Shown: positions 26,691-36,331 of the stretch, piece after piece | Layout: each line of letters starts with the position of its first letter | Numbering within the stretch: position 1 is the first letter of the stretch | Source: Formosa algae | GTDB lineage: Bacteria > Bacteroidota > Bacteroidia > Flavobacteriales > Flavobacteriaceae | Direction of reading: 5' to 3' | Length of the DNA stretch: 64,000 bases | NCBI RefSeq assembly: GCF_001439665.1 | Contig: NZ_LMAK01000056.1 | Span: 1 to 64,000 of the forward strand | Program-made: the position numbers and the translations under genes | The notes under the pieces: generated by a model | Told to the model about the DNA's origin: nothing | The model's database searches: none | Seen by the model: only the letters and a program-made list of their open reading frames with translations

Positions 26691-27941
26691 ATGGACGTTC
26701 CAATTCAAAAGAAAAAATTTTCAAATCAAAAGCTTGGTCTTCTTCTCGGTATTCTAGCCATTTTAGCGTTAATAGTATATGTTACTATTAAAACGTCTGG
26801 TGGTTCTAAATTAAATGTAGAGACAGAACGCATATCTATAAACACAGTGACTAAGGCTGCATTTCAAGAAAACATACCTGTTAATGGTATCGTACTTCCT
26901 ATTACAACTATTTATTTAGATGCTTTAGAAGGTGGCCGAGTTGAAGAAAAATTTGTAGAAGATGGCGCTATGCTTAAAAAAGGCGAACCTATTTTAAGAT
27001 TATCGAATACCGATTTGGAATTAAGTTTAGTAAATCAAGAAACGTCTGTTTACAACTTGTTAACGCAAATGCAGATTTCTCAAAACGCAGCCCGCCAAAA
27101 TACTATTAATAGACAAAATCAATTTACAGATGTTGAAAATAACTTGATTGAAGCTGAACGTATTTACAATTTAAATAAGCGTTTATACGAAAAAGGCGCG
27201 ATTGGAAGAATGGATTACGAATCGTCTCAAAACAATTATGAATACCAAAAAGAGCTGATGAGATTGGCTAAACAAGTCTTAGCAGAAGATACCATTTCGA
27301 CAAAATTAGAAGTAAATCAGGCTAAAAATTCCTATGCCAGAACACAAAGTGCTTTAGCATTAATGCGAAAAAAAGTAGGCGATTTAGTGGTTAGAGCGCC
27401 TATAGATGGACAATTAACATCTCTAGATGCAGAAATCGGTCAATCCATAAATAAGGGTACACGATTAGGTCAAGTAGATGTAACGAGCGGTTACAAAGTA
27501 CGAGTAGATATTGATGAGCATTATATTTCCAGAATTTATAACGGACAAAGAGGCACATTTACGTTGAACAATAAGACGTATACGTTAGAAATTAAGAAAG
27601 TATTTACACAAGTGACTAACGGACGTTTTCAAGTAGATATGAAATTTGAAGGCGATATCCCAGAAGGCATAAGACGCGGTCAGAATTTACAAATACGTGT
27701 AGCACTAAGTGCTGAAAAAGAAGCCTTACTTATTGCTAAAGGCGGATTTTTTCAAAAAACAGGTGGCAATTGGATATTTAAAGTCAGTGAAGATGGTGGT
27801 TCTGCCTACAAAGTAAACATCAGATTAGGAAGCCAGAATACAGAATATTATGAAGTATTAGAAGGTTTAAACCCTGGAGATAAGGTAGTAACTTCGAGTT
27901 ACGATACTTTTGGTGATGCCGAAGAATTGATTTTGAAATAG
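26691..27941 (+). CDS. HlyD/MacA-type periplasmic adaptor (membrane-fusion protein)
   Basis: This 416-residue protein has one N-terminal membrane helix (about 15-34). A split barrel-sandwich (lipoyl-like) hybrid domain (about 60-105 and 230-275, VRAPIDGQLTSLDAEIGQSI) flanks a long alpha-helical hairpin (about 105-230), and beta-barrel and membrane-proximal domains reach the C-terminus. This is the adaptor layout of MacAB-TolC-like exporters. It is the first gene of the operon, 102 bp before the ATPase, and divergent from the NtrC-type system whose operators lie directly upstream. The transported compound is unknown. Confidence 0.93.
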   Translation: MDVPIQKKKFSNQKLGLLLGILAILALIVYVTIKTSGGSKLNVETERISINTVTKAAFQENIPVNGIVLPITTIYLDALEGGRVEEKFVEDGAMLKKGEPILRLSNTDLELSLVNQETSVYNLLTQMQISQNAARQNTINRQNQFTDVENNLIEAERIYNLNKRLYEKGAIGRMDYESSQNNYEYQKELMRLAKQVLAEDTISTKLEVNQAKNSYARTQSALALMRKKVGDLVVRAPIDGQLTSLDAEIGQSINKGTRLGQVDVTSGYKVRVDIDEHYISRIYNGQRGTFTLNNKTYTLEIKKVFTQVTNGRFQVDMKFEGDIPEGIRRGQNLQIRVALSAEKEALLIAKGGFFQKTGGNWIFKVSEDGGSAYKVNIRLGSQNTEYYEVLEGLNPGDKVVTSSYDTFGDAEELILK

Positions 27942-28043
27942 AGCCAAGAGGTAAGACTAAAGATTAAAAAGAATTTAAATATATAACCAGAAATTAGTTC
28001 ATAGAGACTATCAACTATCAACCAATTACTAAAGACTAAAAGC

Positions 28044-28721
28044 ATGATACAAATTACAGACTTAGAAAAGTTTTATAAAACTGAAGAAGTACAAACCATC
28101 GCCTTAAATAAATTATCATTTAATGTAAAAGAAGGTGAGTTTGTGGCCATTATGGGACCATCAGGATGCGGAAAATCTACCTTACTAAATATATTGGGAT
28201 TATTGGATGATCCTGACGGTGGTAGTTTTAAGTTTAACGGCACCGAAGTCGCTGGCTACAACGAACGTAAACGTTCAGAATTACGTAAACACAATATCGG
28301 TTTTGTATTTCAGAGCTTTAACCTAATTGATGAACTTACCGTTTTTGAAAATGTAGAATTACCATTGATCTATACCGGTGTAAAGCCTGCTGAACGCAAA
28401 AAGCAAGTCGAAGCTGTTTTAGAAAAAATGCAGATTATGCACAGACGGAATCATTTTCCGCAACAATTATCTGGAGGGCAGCAACAACGTGTAGCCGTAG
28501 CACGAGCAGTTGTAAATAATCCGAAATTAATTTTAGCAGATGAGCCTACAGGAAATTTAGATAGTACTAATGGTAACGAAGTTATGGATTTACTAATAGA
28601 CCTTAACGAAGCAGGAACCACCATTATTATGGTTACACACAGTGAGCACGATGCCAAATACAGCCACCGTATTATTAGAATGCTAGACGGACAAAAAGTA
28701 ACAGAGAATATTTTAGCATAA
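28044..28721 (+). CDS. ABC transporter ATP-binding protein (MacB/LolD type), first copy
   Basis: This 225-residue ATPase has Walker A GPSGCGKST, Q-loop FVFQSFNLIDELTV, signature LSGGQQQRVAVARA, Walker B LILADEPTG and H-loop VTHSEHD. It has the length and sequence character of the stand-alone ATPases that pair with FtsX/MacB-type permeases. It probably energises one or more of the five permeases that follow. A run of nine ATCA repeats and a hairpin separate it from the first permease. Confidence 0.96.
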   Translation: MIQITDLEKFYKTEEVQTIALNKLSFNVKEGEFVAIMGPSGCGKSTLLNILGLLDDPDGGSFKFNGTEVAGYNERKRSELRKHNIGFVFQSFNLIDELTVFENVELPLIYTGVKPAERKKQVEAVLEKMQIMHRRNHFPQQLSGGQQQRVAVARAVVNNPKLILADEPTGNLDSTNGNEVMDLLIDLNEAGTTIIMVTHSEHDAKYSHRIIRMLDGQKVTENILA

Positions 28722-28731
28722 GTAGATTTTC

Positions 28732-28837
<106 letters not shown>

Positions 28838-28870
28838 CAATCAAAAAACGAATAGTAAATCCTAACTGCC

Positions 28871-31270
28871 ATGCTTAAAAATTATTTCAAAATAGCGTTC
28901 CGGAATCTTATCAAAAATAAGGTGTATTCCATAATTAACATCTCAGGGCTAGCAGTCGGTATGGCAGCAACCATTATGATAGGCTTATGGGTTACCGACG
29001 AATTAAATTTCAATAACCACTTTAAAAACAAAGCTACTATTGCACAGGTATTTCAGAGCCAAACCATGAACAAAGAAACAGGTACTGGTCCTGCTATTCC
29101 GCGTCCGTTGGAATTTGTATTGCAACAAGAGTATGCAGATAATTTTAAACATATTATTATGTCGTCTTGGTTACAACCACGCTATTTAAAGTTTGGAGAT
29201 ACTAATATCTACAGGGAAGGGAATGCCATGCAAGAAGGTGCGACAGCTATGTTGGATTTAGACATTATCGCGGGAGAAAAAAATGGACTAAAACAGAAAA
29301 ACGCCATTATGTTATCGGAATCGGCTGCGAGGTCGTTATTTGGTAATTTACCTGCGCTTGGCAACGTCATAAAAATAAATAATGAAGATGATTTAGTGGT
29401 CACTGCCATCTATAAAGATATACCTGCCAACAATTCATTCAGTGACATGAAGTACATTATTCCCTGGAAACATTATATAACCACTCAAGACTGGATAGAA
29501 TTTTCTAAAGATGCATGGGATAATAATTCGTTTCAACTCTTCGTACAACTACATGATAATACGACTATGGAATCTGTAACAGCTAAAATTAAAGATATAA
29601 AGAAAGATACTGCACCAGATACCGCAGAATTTAATCCGCAGTTATTTTTATTACCCATGAAAGATTGGTACTTACGGAGCGATTTTGAGAATGGTGTGCA
29701 AGCTGGCGGACGTATTGAAAATGTTTGGTTGTTTGGCATTATTGGAATATTCATTTTATTACTCGCCTGTATTAATTTTATAAATTTAAGTACTGCCCGT
29801 TCCGAGAAACGAGCAACTGAAGTCGGCATAAGAAAATCGATAGGCTCAAAACGTAGTCAGCTCATTTTTCAATTTTTAAGCGAGTCGTTTTTAATTGTTG
29901 TACTATCATTTATTGTAGCATTGGGTTTGGTGTTATTATTCTTAAACGGATTCAATATTCTAGCGAGCAAAGCCATTGTTTTTCCTTGGTTCAACAGCCA
30001 ATTCTGGGCTATTTCATTATTTTTTGTTATTGTAACTGCATTTTTAGCAGGAAGTTATCCAGCCATTTATTTATCGTCTTTCAATCCTGTTACTGTTTTA
30101 AAAGGCACCTTTAAATCTGGCCGTTATGCCTCTTTACCAAGAAAAATTCTTGTGGTAACCCAGTTCACCGTTTCTGTAGCCTTAATAATAGGAACGCTGG
30201 TGGTAATGAATCAAATTCAATTTTCTAAAGACAGACCTGTGGGTTATAACAAAAAAGGACTTATTCAAATTCCTGTAATGAGTAATGAGTTCTTAGGAAA
30301 ACGAGATGTGATACGAAATCAGTTAATTGATTCTGGTGGCGCTATAGAAATGGCAGGAACTAGCGGACCCATGACAGATGTTTGGTCAAATCGTTCAGGT
30401 TATACTTGGGATGGAAAATCAGCAGGATTTCAAGAAGATTTAGCATACACCACCGTGTCTTATGAGTTTGTTGAAACTTTAGGCTTAAAAGTAACGGCCG
30501 GTCGCGGATTTTCTAGAGCATTTGCGACGGATTCTACTGCGGTCATTTTAAACGAAACTGCCGTAAAATACATGAATATTAAGAATCCGATAGGAAAATA
30601 TATCCGCGATTCTGATACCGAGAACCAAGATCCCCCTTTAAAAATTGTTGGTGTGGTTGAAGATATGGTTATTCAATCCCCTTATAGTCCTGTAAAACAA
30701 GCCATGTATGCATTTGACCGAAATGACAATACTGCTTTTTATAATGTAAGACTTAATCCTGAACACAGTACAAGTGAAAATTTAACTCGTATTGAAGGCG
30801 TCTTTAAAAAGAACTTCCCAGATACACCTTTCGACTATCAGTTTATAGATGAAGAATATGGCGCAAAGTTTAAATCTGAAGAACGCATTGCCAGTTTATC
30901 ACGCGTATTTACTGTATTGGCTATTTTTATTAGTTGTTTAGGCCTTTTCGGGTTAGCATCGTTTGTGGCCGAGCAACGCACTAAAGAAATTGGAGTTCGT
31001 AAAGTTTTAGGAGCATCCATCAGCCAGTTGTGGTTACTATTATCTAAAGACTTTATCACACTTGTAGTCATTGCTTTATTAATCGCTTCACCTATTGCCT
31101 ATGTTGTTATGGGACAATGGTTGCAGAAATTTAGTTACCGAACCACTGTAAGTTGGGATGTCTTTGCTATTGCGTGTTTGGGCGCTTTAATTATCACATT
31201 AATCACGGTGAGTTTTCAAGCGATTAAAGCAGCAACATCTAATCCTGTAGATTCTTTAAGAACCGAGTAA
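28871..31270 (+). CDS. ABC transporter permease, double FtsX/MacB_PCD type (permease 1)
   Basis: This 799-residue protein begins with the family start MLKNYFKIAFRNLIKNK and a membrane helix at about 20-42. The first periplasmic MacB_PCD domain spans about 50-275, the first FtsX block of three helices about 285-410, a central helix about 425-447, the second periplasmic domain about 460-670, and the second FtsX block reaches the C-terminus (EQRTKEIGVRKVLGAS, NPVDSLRTE). Such permeases are mechanotransmission exporters that couple cytoplasmic ATP hydrolysis to periplasmic movement, usually with an adaptor and TolC, both present in this operon. Confidence 0.94.
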   Translation: MLKNYFKIAFRNLIKNKVYSIINISGLAVGMAATIMIGLWVTDELNFNNHFKNKATIAQVFQSQTMNKETGTGPAIPRPLEFVLQQEYADNFKHIIMSSWLQPRYLKFGDTNIYREGNAMQEGATAMLDLDIIAGEKNGLKQKNAIMLSESAARSLFGNLPALGNVIKINNEDDLVVTAIYKDIPANNSFSDMKYIIPWKHYITTQDWIEFSKDAWDNNSFQLFVQLHDNTTMESVTAKIKDIKKDTAPDTAEFNPQLFLLPMKDWYLRSDFENGVQAGGRIENVWLFGIIGIFILLLACINFINLSTARSEKRATEVGIRKSIGSKRSQLIFQFLSESFLIVVLSFIVALGLVLLFLNGFNILASKAIVFPWFNSQFWAISLFFVIVTAFLAGSYPAIYLSSFNPVTVLKGTFKSGRYASLPRKILVVTQFTVSVALIIGTLVVMNQIQFSKDRPVGYNKKGLIQIPVMSNEFLGKRDVIRNQLIDSGGAIEMAGTSGPMTDVWSNRSGYTWDGKSAGFQEDLAYTTVSYEFVETLGLKVTAGRGFSRAFATDSTAVILNETAVKYMNIKNPIGKYIRDSDTENQDPPLKIVGVVEDMVIQSPYSPVKQAMYAFDRNDNTAFYNVRLNPEHSTSENLTRIEGVFKKNFPDTPFDYQFIDEEYGAKFKSEERIASLSRVFTVLAIFISCLGLFGLASFVAEQRTKEIGVRKVLGASISQLWLLLSKDFITLVVIALLIASPIAYVVMGQWLQKFSYRTTVSWDVFAIACLGALIITLITVSFQAIKAATSNPVDSLRTE

Positions 31271-31318
31271 ATTAATCAAAAAGGGTACAATCATGTTTAA
31301 AAATTATTTCAAAATAGC
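31221..31318 (+). repeat. Direct repeat at permease 1/2 junction (copy 1)
   Basis: This 98-bp segment spans the end of permease 1, the 22-bp spacer and the start of permease 2. It matches 33661-33758 with roughly eight mismatches and no gaps (constant offset 2440 bp). It marks the tandem duplication of a whole permease unit, including the spacer. Confidence 0.85.
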
Positions 31319-33710
31319 ACTCAGAAACCTTTGGAAGAATAGAACGTTTACAACACTCAATGTGGTTGGACTTACGGCAGCATTTGGAGTGGCCATATTG
31401 TTGGCGATGTATACCGTTTTTCAATTGTCTTTTGATCGCTTTCATGAGCATGGAGATGAAATCTATCAAGTGTATACAGAAGATAGTGGGTTAAATGGCA
31501 TTGAAGCTAACATCTCAAAATCCGAACCTTTTGCTGCGGCTTTAAAAGATGAGGTTGCGGGAGTTGAGAAAATTACACGCTATATTAGTACTGGTGTCTT
31601 ATTAAGTCAAGATGACAAGCAATTCGATATGAGTACGGCTTATGTGGATCCCGATTTTTTTGAGATATTTAGCTTTCCAATCATAAAAGGAGATACCAAA
31701 AACCCAATAACGTCAGAGTCTTCTGTGGTAATGACTGAGCTAGCTGCTAAACGTATTTTTGGAGATGAAGAGCCCATCGGACAAACGGTTAGCATTCTAA
31801 GAGATGAGCAACAAGTACCGTTTACGGTTACTGCAATCGTAAAAGATTTTCCGAATACAAGTTCAATGGATTTTGATATCGTTTTAAATTTTAAAAGTCA
31901 GAATGAACACGCATACGCCAGAACCATAGGGCGCTGGGACATGGAGAACCATGAAGTATATATGCAACTTGCAGAAGCTGTACAACAAGAGCAATTTGAA
32001 AAAAACACCACAGATTTCACCCAATTACATTATAAAAACGTGATTGATAATGCCAAGCGTGATGGGTTTCAGCCTAATCCTGAAGGTCTTTATAGACAAC
32101 TAAAACTATTGCCTTTGGCAGATGTTCGATTTGCTAATTTTAATCAAGGCGCAGTAACTGTAAGTCGTACCATGCCCTATTTGGTCTTGGGGATTTCAAT
32201 TTTAATTCTGTTTATCGCTTGTGTAAATTTTATCAATATGAGTATTGCTAAAAGTGCCCAACGTTTGCGTGAGATTGGCATGCGAAAAACATTAGGTGCA
32301 AACAAAAAACAACTGTTCTTTCAATTTTGGGGTGAAAGCATTTTAGTATTTTTAATTTCCATCGGACTAGGAATTTTATTAGCCGTGTTTTTACTACCAT
32401 ACTTTCAAACCATATTTAAAACCCAAGCGTCATTGGCAACCTTATTAAACCCATCATTGTTGTTGGTGCTTATTTTAAGTGTTTTGCTGATTACATTAAT
32501 TGCTGGAGGTTATCCTGCGTTATTAATGAGTCGTCTTGGAACCTTACAAAGTTTAAAAGGAAAGCTCGACGTTCATGGTAAAAATCATTTGCGAAATAGT
32601 TTAATGGTCTTACAATTTGGAATTGCTATTTTACTGATTAGTGGTACGCTTGTACTTTGGGATCAGGTGGAATTTATGAGGACTAAAGACTTAGGTTTCA
32701 ATAAAGATCAGGTGATTGCTTTTCCCTTGAATGGTCAACTTAACGATCAACAAGCAATAGAATTACTTCGAAATAAACTTCAAGATAAACCTAATATTTT
32801 AAGTGTTACTGCATCTAATACTATTTTAGGTTTAGGAAAAGATGGCTCGCGTTCGACAAGTGTCTTGGGTTTTGAACATCAGGGTCGCGGTGTGGATACA
32901 CACATGGTGGTGGTTGATGCCGATTATATTGAAACCTTAGACTTGAATATTATTAAAGGTCGTGCTTTTCGAAAAAACTTAGCGAGTGATAGTCTTTCGG
33001 TTATTATCAATGAAGCTATGGCAAAGCAACTCAATGAAGATGATATTTTAGCCTCACAGATAGATTTAGATGATGCTGTATATTCTGTTGTAGGTGTTAT
33101 TAAAGATTTCAATTTTCAGGAACTCGACCAGACGATTGCACCAATGACTTTATTTGCGCTTCCTAACTGGAATTTACGCAACGTATACGTTAAGGTGTCA
33201 TCACAAAATTTAGAACAAGCCTACACCGATGTAAAAGCAGCTTGGAATTCTATTGAACCAAATGCCGAATTTCAAGGGTCTTTTTTAAATGAAAATATTG
33301 ATAGAACCTTACGACATGAGCGCACTATGATTACCATGATTGGTAGTGGTTCTATTTTAGCTATTATCTTAAGTTGTATCGGTTTATTTGCCATGTCTTT
33401 GCTTATTGTAGCACAACGTAAAAAGGAAATCGGAGTTCGTAAAATAGTCGGCGCAAGTGTCTCGGCCATTACCATTTTACTTACCAAAGATTTTTTAAAA
33501 TTAATCGTTATAGCGTTTCTTATAGCATCACCAATAGCATGGTGGGCCATGAGCAAATGGCTACAGAATTATGTGTATCGTATAGAACTCAATATTTGGA
33601 TGTTTTTAGGAGCAGGTGGAATTGCTGTAGTGATTGCCATGTTAACCATAGCGGTAAAAACGATTAAAGCAGCGACTTCTAATCCTGTAGATTCTTTAAG
33701 AACCGAGTAA
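31293..33710 (+). CDS. ABC transporter permease, double FtsX/MacB_PCD type (permease 2)
   Basis: This 805-residue protein has the same architecture as permease 1: N-terminal helix about 22-42, periplasmic domain, FtsX block about 290-415 (RLREIGMRKTLGANKKQL), central helix, second periplasmic domain, and FtsX block about 685-805 (AQRKKEIGVRKIVGAS). Both the first and last segments and the 22-bp spacer are near-copies of those of the neighbouring permeases, while the periplasmic parts have diverged strongly. This indicates old duplication with local sequence exchange. The periplasmic divergence suggests different partners or substrates. Confidence 0.93.
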   Translation: MFKNYFKIALRNLWKNRTFTTLNVVGLTAAFGVAILLAMYTVFQLSFDRFHEHGDEIYQVYTEDSGLNGIEANISKSEPFAAALKDEVAGVEKITRYISTGVLLSQDDKQFDMSTAYVDPDFFEIFSFPIIKGDTKNPITSESSVVMTELAAKRIFGDEEPIGQTVSILRDEQQVPFTVTAIVKDFPNTSSMDFDIVLNFKSQNEHAYARTIGRWDMENHEVYMQLAEAVQQEQFEKNTTDFTQLHYKNVIDNAKRDGFQPNPEGLYRQLKLLPLADVRFANFNQGAVTVSRTMPYLVLGISILILFIACVNFINMSIAKSAQRLREIGMRKTLGANKKQLFFQFWGESILVFLISIGLGILLAVFLLPYFQTIFKTQASLATLLNPSLLLVLILSVLLITLIAGGYPALLMSRLGTLQSLKGKLDVHGKNHLRNSLMVLQFGIAILLISGTLVLWDQVEFMRTKDLGFNKDQVIAFPLNGQLNDQQAIELLRNKLQDKPNILSVTASNTILGLGKDGSRSTSVLGFEHQGRGVDTHMVVVDADYIETLDLNIIKGRAFRKNLASDSLSVIINEAMAKQLNEDDILASQIDLDDAVYSVVGVIKDFNFQELDQTIAPMTLFALPNWNLRNVYVKVSSQNLEQAYTDVKAAWNSIEPNAEFQGSFLNENIDRTLRHERTMITMIGSGSILAIILSCIGLFAMSLLIVAQRKKEIGVRKIVGASVSAITILLTKDFLKLIVIAFLIASPIAWWAMSKWLQNYVYRIELNIWMFLGAGGIAVVIAMLTIAVKTIKAATSNPVDSLRTE

Positions 33711-33758
33711 ATCAATCAAAAAGTGTAAAATCATGATCAGAAATTATTTCAAAATAGC
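33661..33758 (+). repeat. Direct repeat at permease 2/3 junction (copy 2)
   Basis: This is the partner of the repeat at 31221-31318, same orientation, 2440 bp away. Recombination between the two would remove permease 2 exactly, in frame, leaving a fused junction. Confidence 0.85.
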
Positions 33759-36180
33759 TTGGAGAAACCTTATGAAGCATAAGGTATTTTCTCTTATCAA
33801 TATTATTGGATTAACCATTGGTATAAGTGCGTCTGTTGTAATTGGTTTAATGATTTTTTACGATACTACTTTTGATACGTTTCATAAAGATAGCGATCGC
33901 ATATATAGAGTGGTTTCAGATTTTAGTGATCCCGAAGAGTCTTTTAGTAATTCAGGCGTCACACTTGCATTAGAAGATGCTATAAAAGAGCAATCTAATT
34001 TAGAAATTGTAAGTGGATTTTACATAGAACGCCCTTCTAAAGTTGAAAACAAAGCCTTAAATTCAGAATTTAAATGGCCAAACTTTGTCATTTATACCGA
34101 TGAAAATTATTTTAAAATATTCGATTATAATTTTCTAGCGGGCGATACAGACCATGTTCTTACACGTCCCAATACTGTTATTCTAACCGAACAGCGAGCA
34201 GCCAATTATTTTCCAAATACAGCAGCATCAGATATTATTGGGAAAACACTTGTTTATAATGACTCGCTTCAAATTACAGTAACGGGTATTGTAGAAAATT
34301 TTAAACAACGTACAGATTTTGTCTTTGAGGAATTCATCTCGAAACCAACACTGCTACAAACCCGATTAAGAGCACAGGTATTAGAAAAAAATTGGAATAG
34401 CACCAATTCAGATTCACAGCTTTTTGTAAAAATTAATGCTAATGCCGACTTACAAACTATTCAAAACACATTAGATGATTTAGCAAAAGAACATACCGAT
34501 GAAGACTCAAAAAAATATGGTGAAGAACGAAAATTTTCTTTACAACCTTTAGCAGATATTCATTTTAATGAAGCTTATGGCATTTACGATTGGAGTAAAG
34601 GTCAAGCCAGTACATCTTTATTACTAAATTTAGCATTAGTCGCTTTATTTTTATTGCTCTTGGGGTGTATTAATTTTATTAACCTCAACACTGCTCAAGC
34701 TTCACAACGTGCTAAAGAAATTGGGATTCGCAAAACCTTAGGAAGTTCAAGACAGCAACTTATTGGTCAGTTTATGGGCGAAACTTTTTTGCTAGTGCTC
34801 ATATCAGCACTACTTTCTGTGTTACTTTCTAAATGGTTAATTACTGTATTTTCAGATTTTGTTCCCGAAGGTTTAGATTTCGAACTGATTACATCTCCAA
34901 TAATCATTGTTGCTTTTATACTGTTGCTGCTTATCGTTACCTTTTTGTCTGGTTTTTATCCTGCCTTAGTCCTTTCAAAATTCAACACGGTTTCCGTTTT
35001 AAAAAATCATCTTGCTATTGGTCAGAAAAAAGCAAAGCTTCGTAAATTCTTAACCGTGTTTCAGTTCACCATTGCACAAGTATTTATCATTGCCACCTTG
35101 CTGGTTGGGAAACAAATTAATTTTCTGCTTACAAAAGATATGGGGTTTAAAACCGATGCTATTGTATCTGTTTATAGTCCTAGAAACGAACGTAGCATTG
35201 ATAAAAAAGAGCGTTATGCACGAGCACTTAGTAAAATTCCGGAATTAAAAACCATTAGTATAGGCGGTGTAGCTCCCGCTTCATTTAATGTCTCGAGTTC
35301 TGGATTATCTTACACAAATAAAAACAAAGAAATCCATACAGACATTCAATTTCTGTATGGAGATACCCACTATTTAGACCTCTTTGAATTACAATTACTT
35401 GCAGGCCGAAACATTAGAAACGACACCATACAAGAACTTGTAATTAATGAAACTAGCAGAAAACTTTTAGGTTTTGATAATCCCAATGAAGCGATTGGGC
35501 AAATAGTACAAGTAAACAATGAAACTGTTCCTATTGTTGGCGTGATGTCCGATTTTTATCAACGTTCATTACGAAGTTCCATTAAGCCCATGGCATTGCG
35601 TGGCGATTGGTACCGCCCAGATTATAGTCAGTTTCAAACTCTGCATATTGCATTTCATAATGAAAGTTCCGAAGGTTTAAAGCAGACATTATCTAAAATT
35701 GAAGATGCCTACAGATCGGTCTATACAGATACAGAAGAGTACCGCGTAGAGTTTTTAGATGAAAACATTCAGAAATTCTATAATCGTGAGCGTAAAATCT
35801 CTAAACTTCTAAATTGGGCAACTGGTTTATCTATTCTTATTAGCTGTTTGGGCTTATTAGGCTTGGTCATTTATACCACCAACAGACGTGTTAAAGAAAT
35901 TGGAGTGCGTAAGGTTTTAGGTGCTTCTCTAATGGAAATCAACACCCTATTATGTAAAGAGTTTTTAATTTTAGTCGCTATGGCTTTTGTTATTGCCGCT
36001 CCAATTGCATGGTATGGCATTACGCGTTGGTTGCAAGATTTTGCATATAAAACCAGTGTAAGCTTTTGGGTGTTTGTAGTAAGTGGTGCGGCCATGATAC
36101 TCTTTGCTTTACTAGTAATTAGTTTTAAAACGCTGCAGGCTGCAAATGCCAATCCTGTAGAGGCTTTGCGTTCAGATTAA
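33733..36180 (+). CDS. ABC transporter permease, double FtsX/MacB_PCD type (permease 3)
   Basis: This 815-residue permease starts MIRNYFKIAWRNLMKHK. It has an N-terminal helix about 20-42, two periplasmic domains (about 50-280 and 455-685) and two FtsX blocks (about 290-420, QRAKEIGIRKTLGSSRQQL; about 690-815, NRRVKEIGVRKVLGAS). The C-terminus ANPVEALRSD departs slightly from the SLRTE ending of its neighbours. The stop codon's last base is the first base of the second pair of activator sites, so transcription can restart immediately downstream of it. Confidence 0.93.
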   Translation: MIRNYFKIAWRNLMKHKVFSLINIIGLTIGISASVVIGLMIFYDTTFDTFHKDSDRIYRVVSDFSDPEESFSNSGVTLALEDAIKEQSNLEIVSGFYIERPSKVENKALNSEFKWPNFVIYTDENYFKIFDYNFLAGDTDHVLTRPNTVILTEQRAANYFPNTAASDIIGKTLVYNDSLQITVTGIVENFKQRTDFVFEEFISKPTLLQTRLRAQVLEKNWNSTNSDSQLFVKINANADLQTIQNTLDDLAKEHTDEDSKKYGEERKFSLQPLADIHFNEAYGIYDWSKGQASTSLLLNLALVALFLLLLGCINFINLNTAQASQRAKEIGIRKTLGSSRQQLIGQFMGETFLLVLISALLSVLLSKWLITVFSDFVPEGLDFELITSPIIIVAFILLLLIVTFLSGFYPALVLSKFNTVSVLKNHLAIGQKKAKLRKFLTVFQFTIAQVFIIATLLVGKQINFLLTKDMGFKTDAIVSVYSPRNERSIDKKERYARALSKIPELKTISIGGVAPASFNVSSSGLSYTNKNKEIHTDIQFLYGDTHYLDLFELQLLAGRNIRNDTIQELVINETSRKLLGFDNPNEAIGQIVQVNNETVPIVGVMSDFYQRSLRSSIKPMALRGDWYRPDYSQFQTLHIAFHNESSEGLKQTLSKIEDAYRSVYTDTEEYRVEFLDENIQKFYNRERKISKLLNWATGLSILISCLGLLGLVIYTTNRRVKEIGVRKVLGASLMEINTLLCKEFLILVAMAFVIAAPIAWYGITRWLQDFAYKTSVSFWVFVVSGAAMILFALLVISFKTLQAANANPVEALRSD

Positions 36181-36223
36181 AGTGTTCGATTACGAACAAA
36201 AAGTGTATCAAAAGCGAACACTT
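36180..36223. promoter_or_regulatory. Tandem upstream activator sites inside the efflux operon
   Basis: Site A' is AAGTGTTC-N6-GAACAAAA (36180-36201; core TGTTCG-ATTA-CGAACA). Site B' is AAGTGTAT-N7-GAACACTT (36201-36223). They are 21 bp apart, and B' matches site B before the adaptor gene at 21 of 23 positions. The start of B' is 73 bp upstream of the promoter TGG at 36274. They are likely sites for the same NtrC-type activator. Confidence 0.8.
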
Positions 36224-36273
36224 CTGTTTTTTAAAACAAACACAAAAACTTGATAACCAATAAATTAATAGTT

Positions 36274-36289
36274 TGGCATCATCTTAACT
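36274..36289 (+). promoter_or_regulatory. Probable internal sigma-54 (-24/-12) promoter
   Basis: TGGCATCATCTTAACT repeats the promoter found before the adaptor gene with one difference in 16 bases. It lies 58 bp upstream of permease 4. The shared TGGCATCATCTTMACTATA block is the strongest non-coding match between these two regions apart from the operators. Confidence 0.65.
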
Positions 36290-36331
36290 ATAGCTAGTAT
36301 AGCAGTTATTAATTCTATCAACAAAAACAAT

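Noticed and set aside
36180-36331. Gap between permeases 3 and 4 considered as an insertion or decayed gene
   Set aside because: It contains a second copy of the operator/promoter module found before the adaptor gene, which explains the whole spacing.
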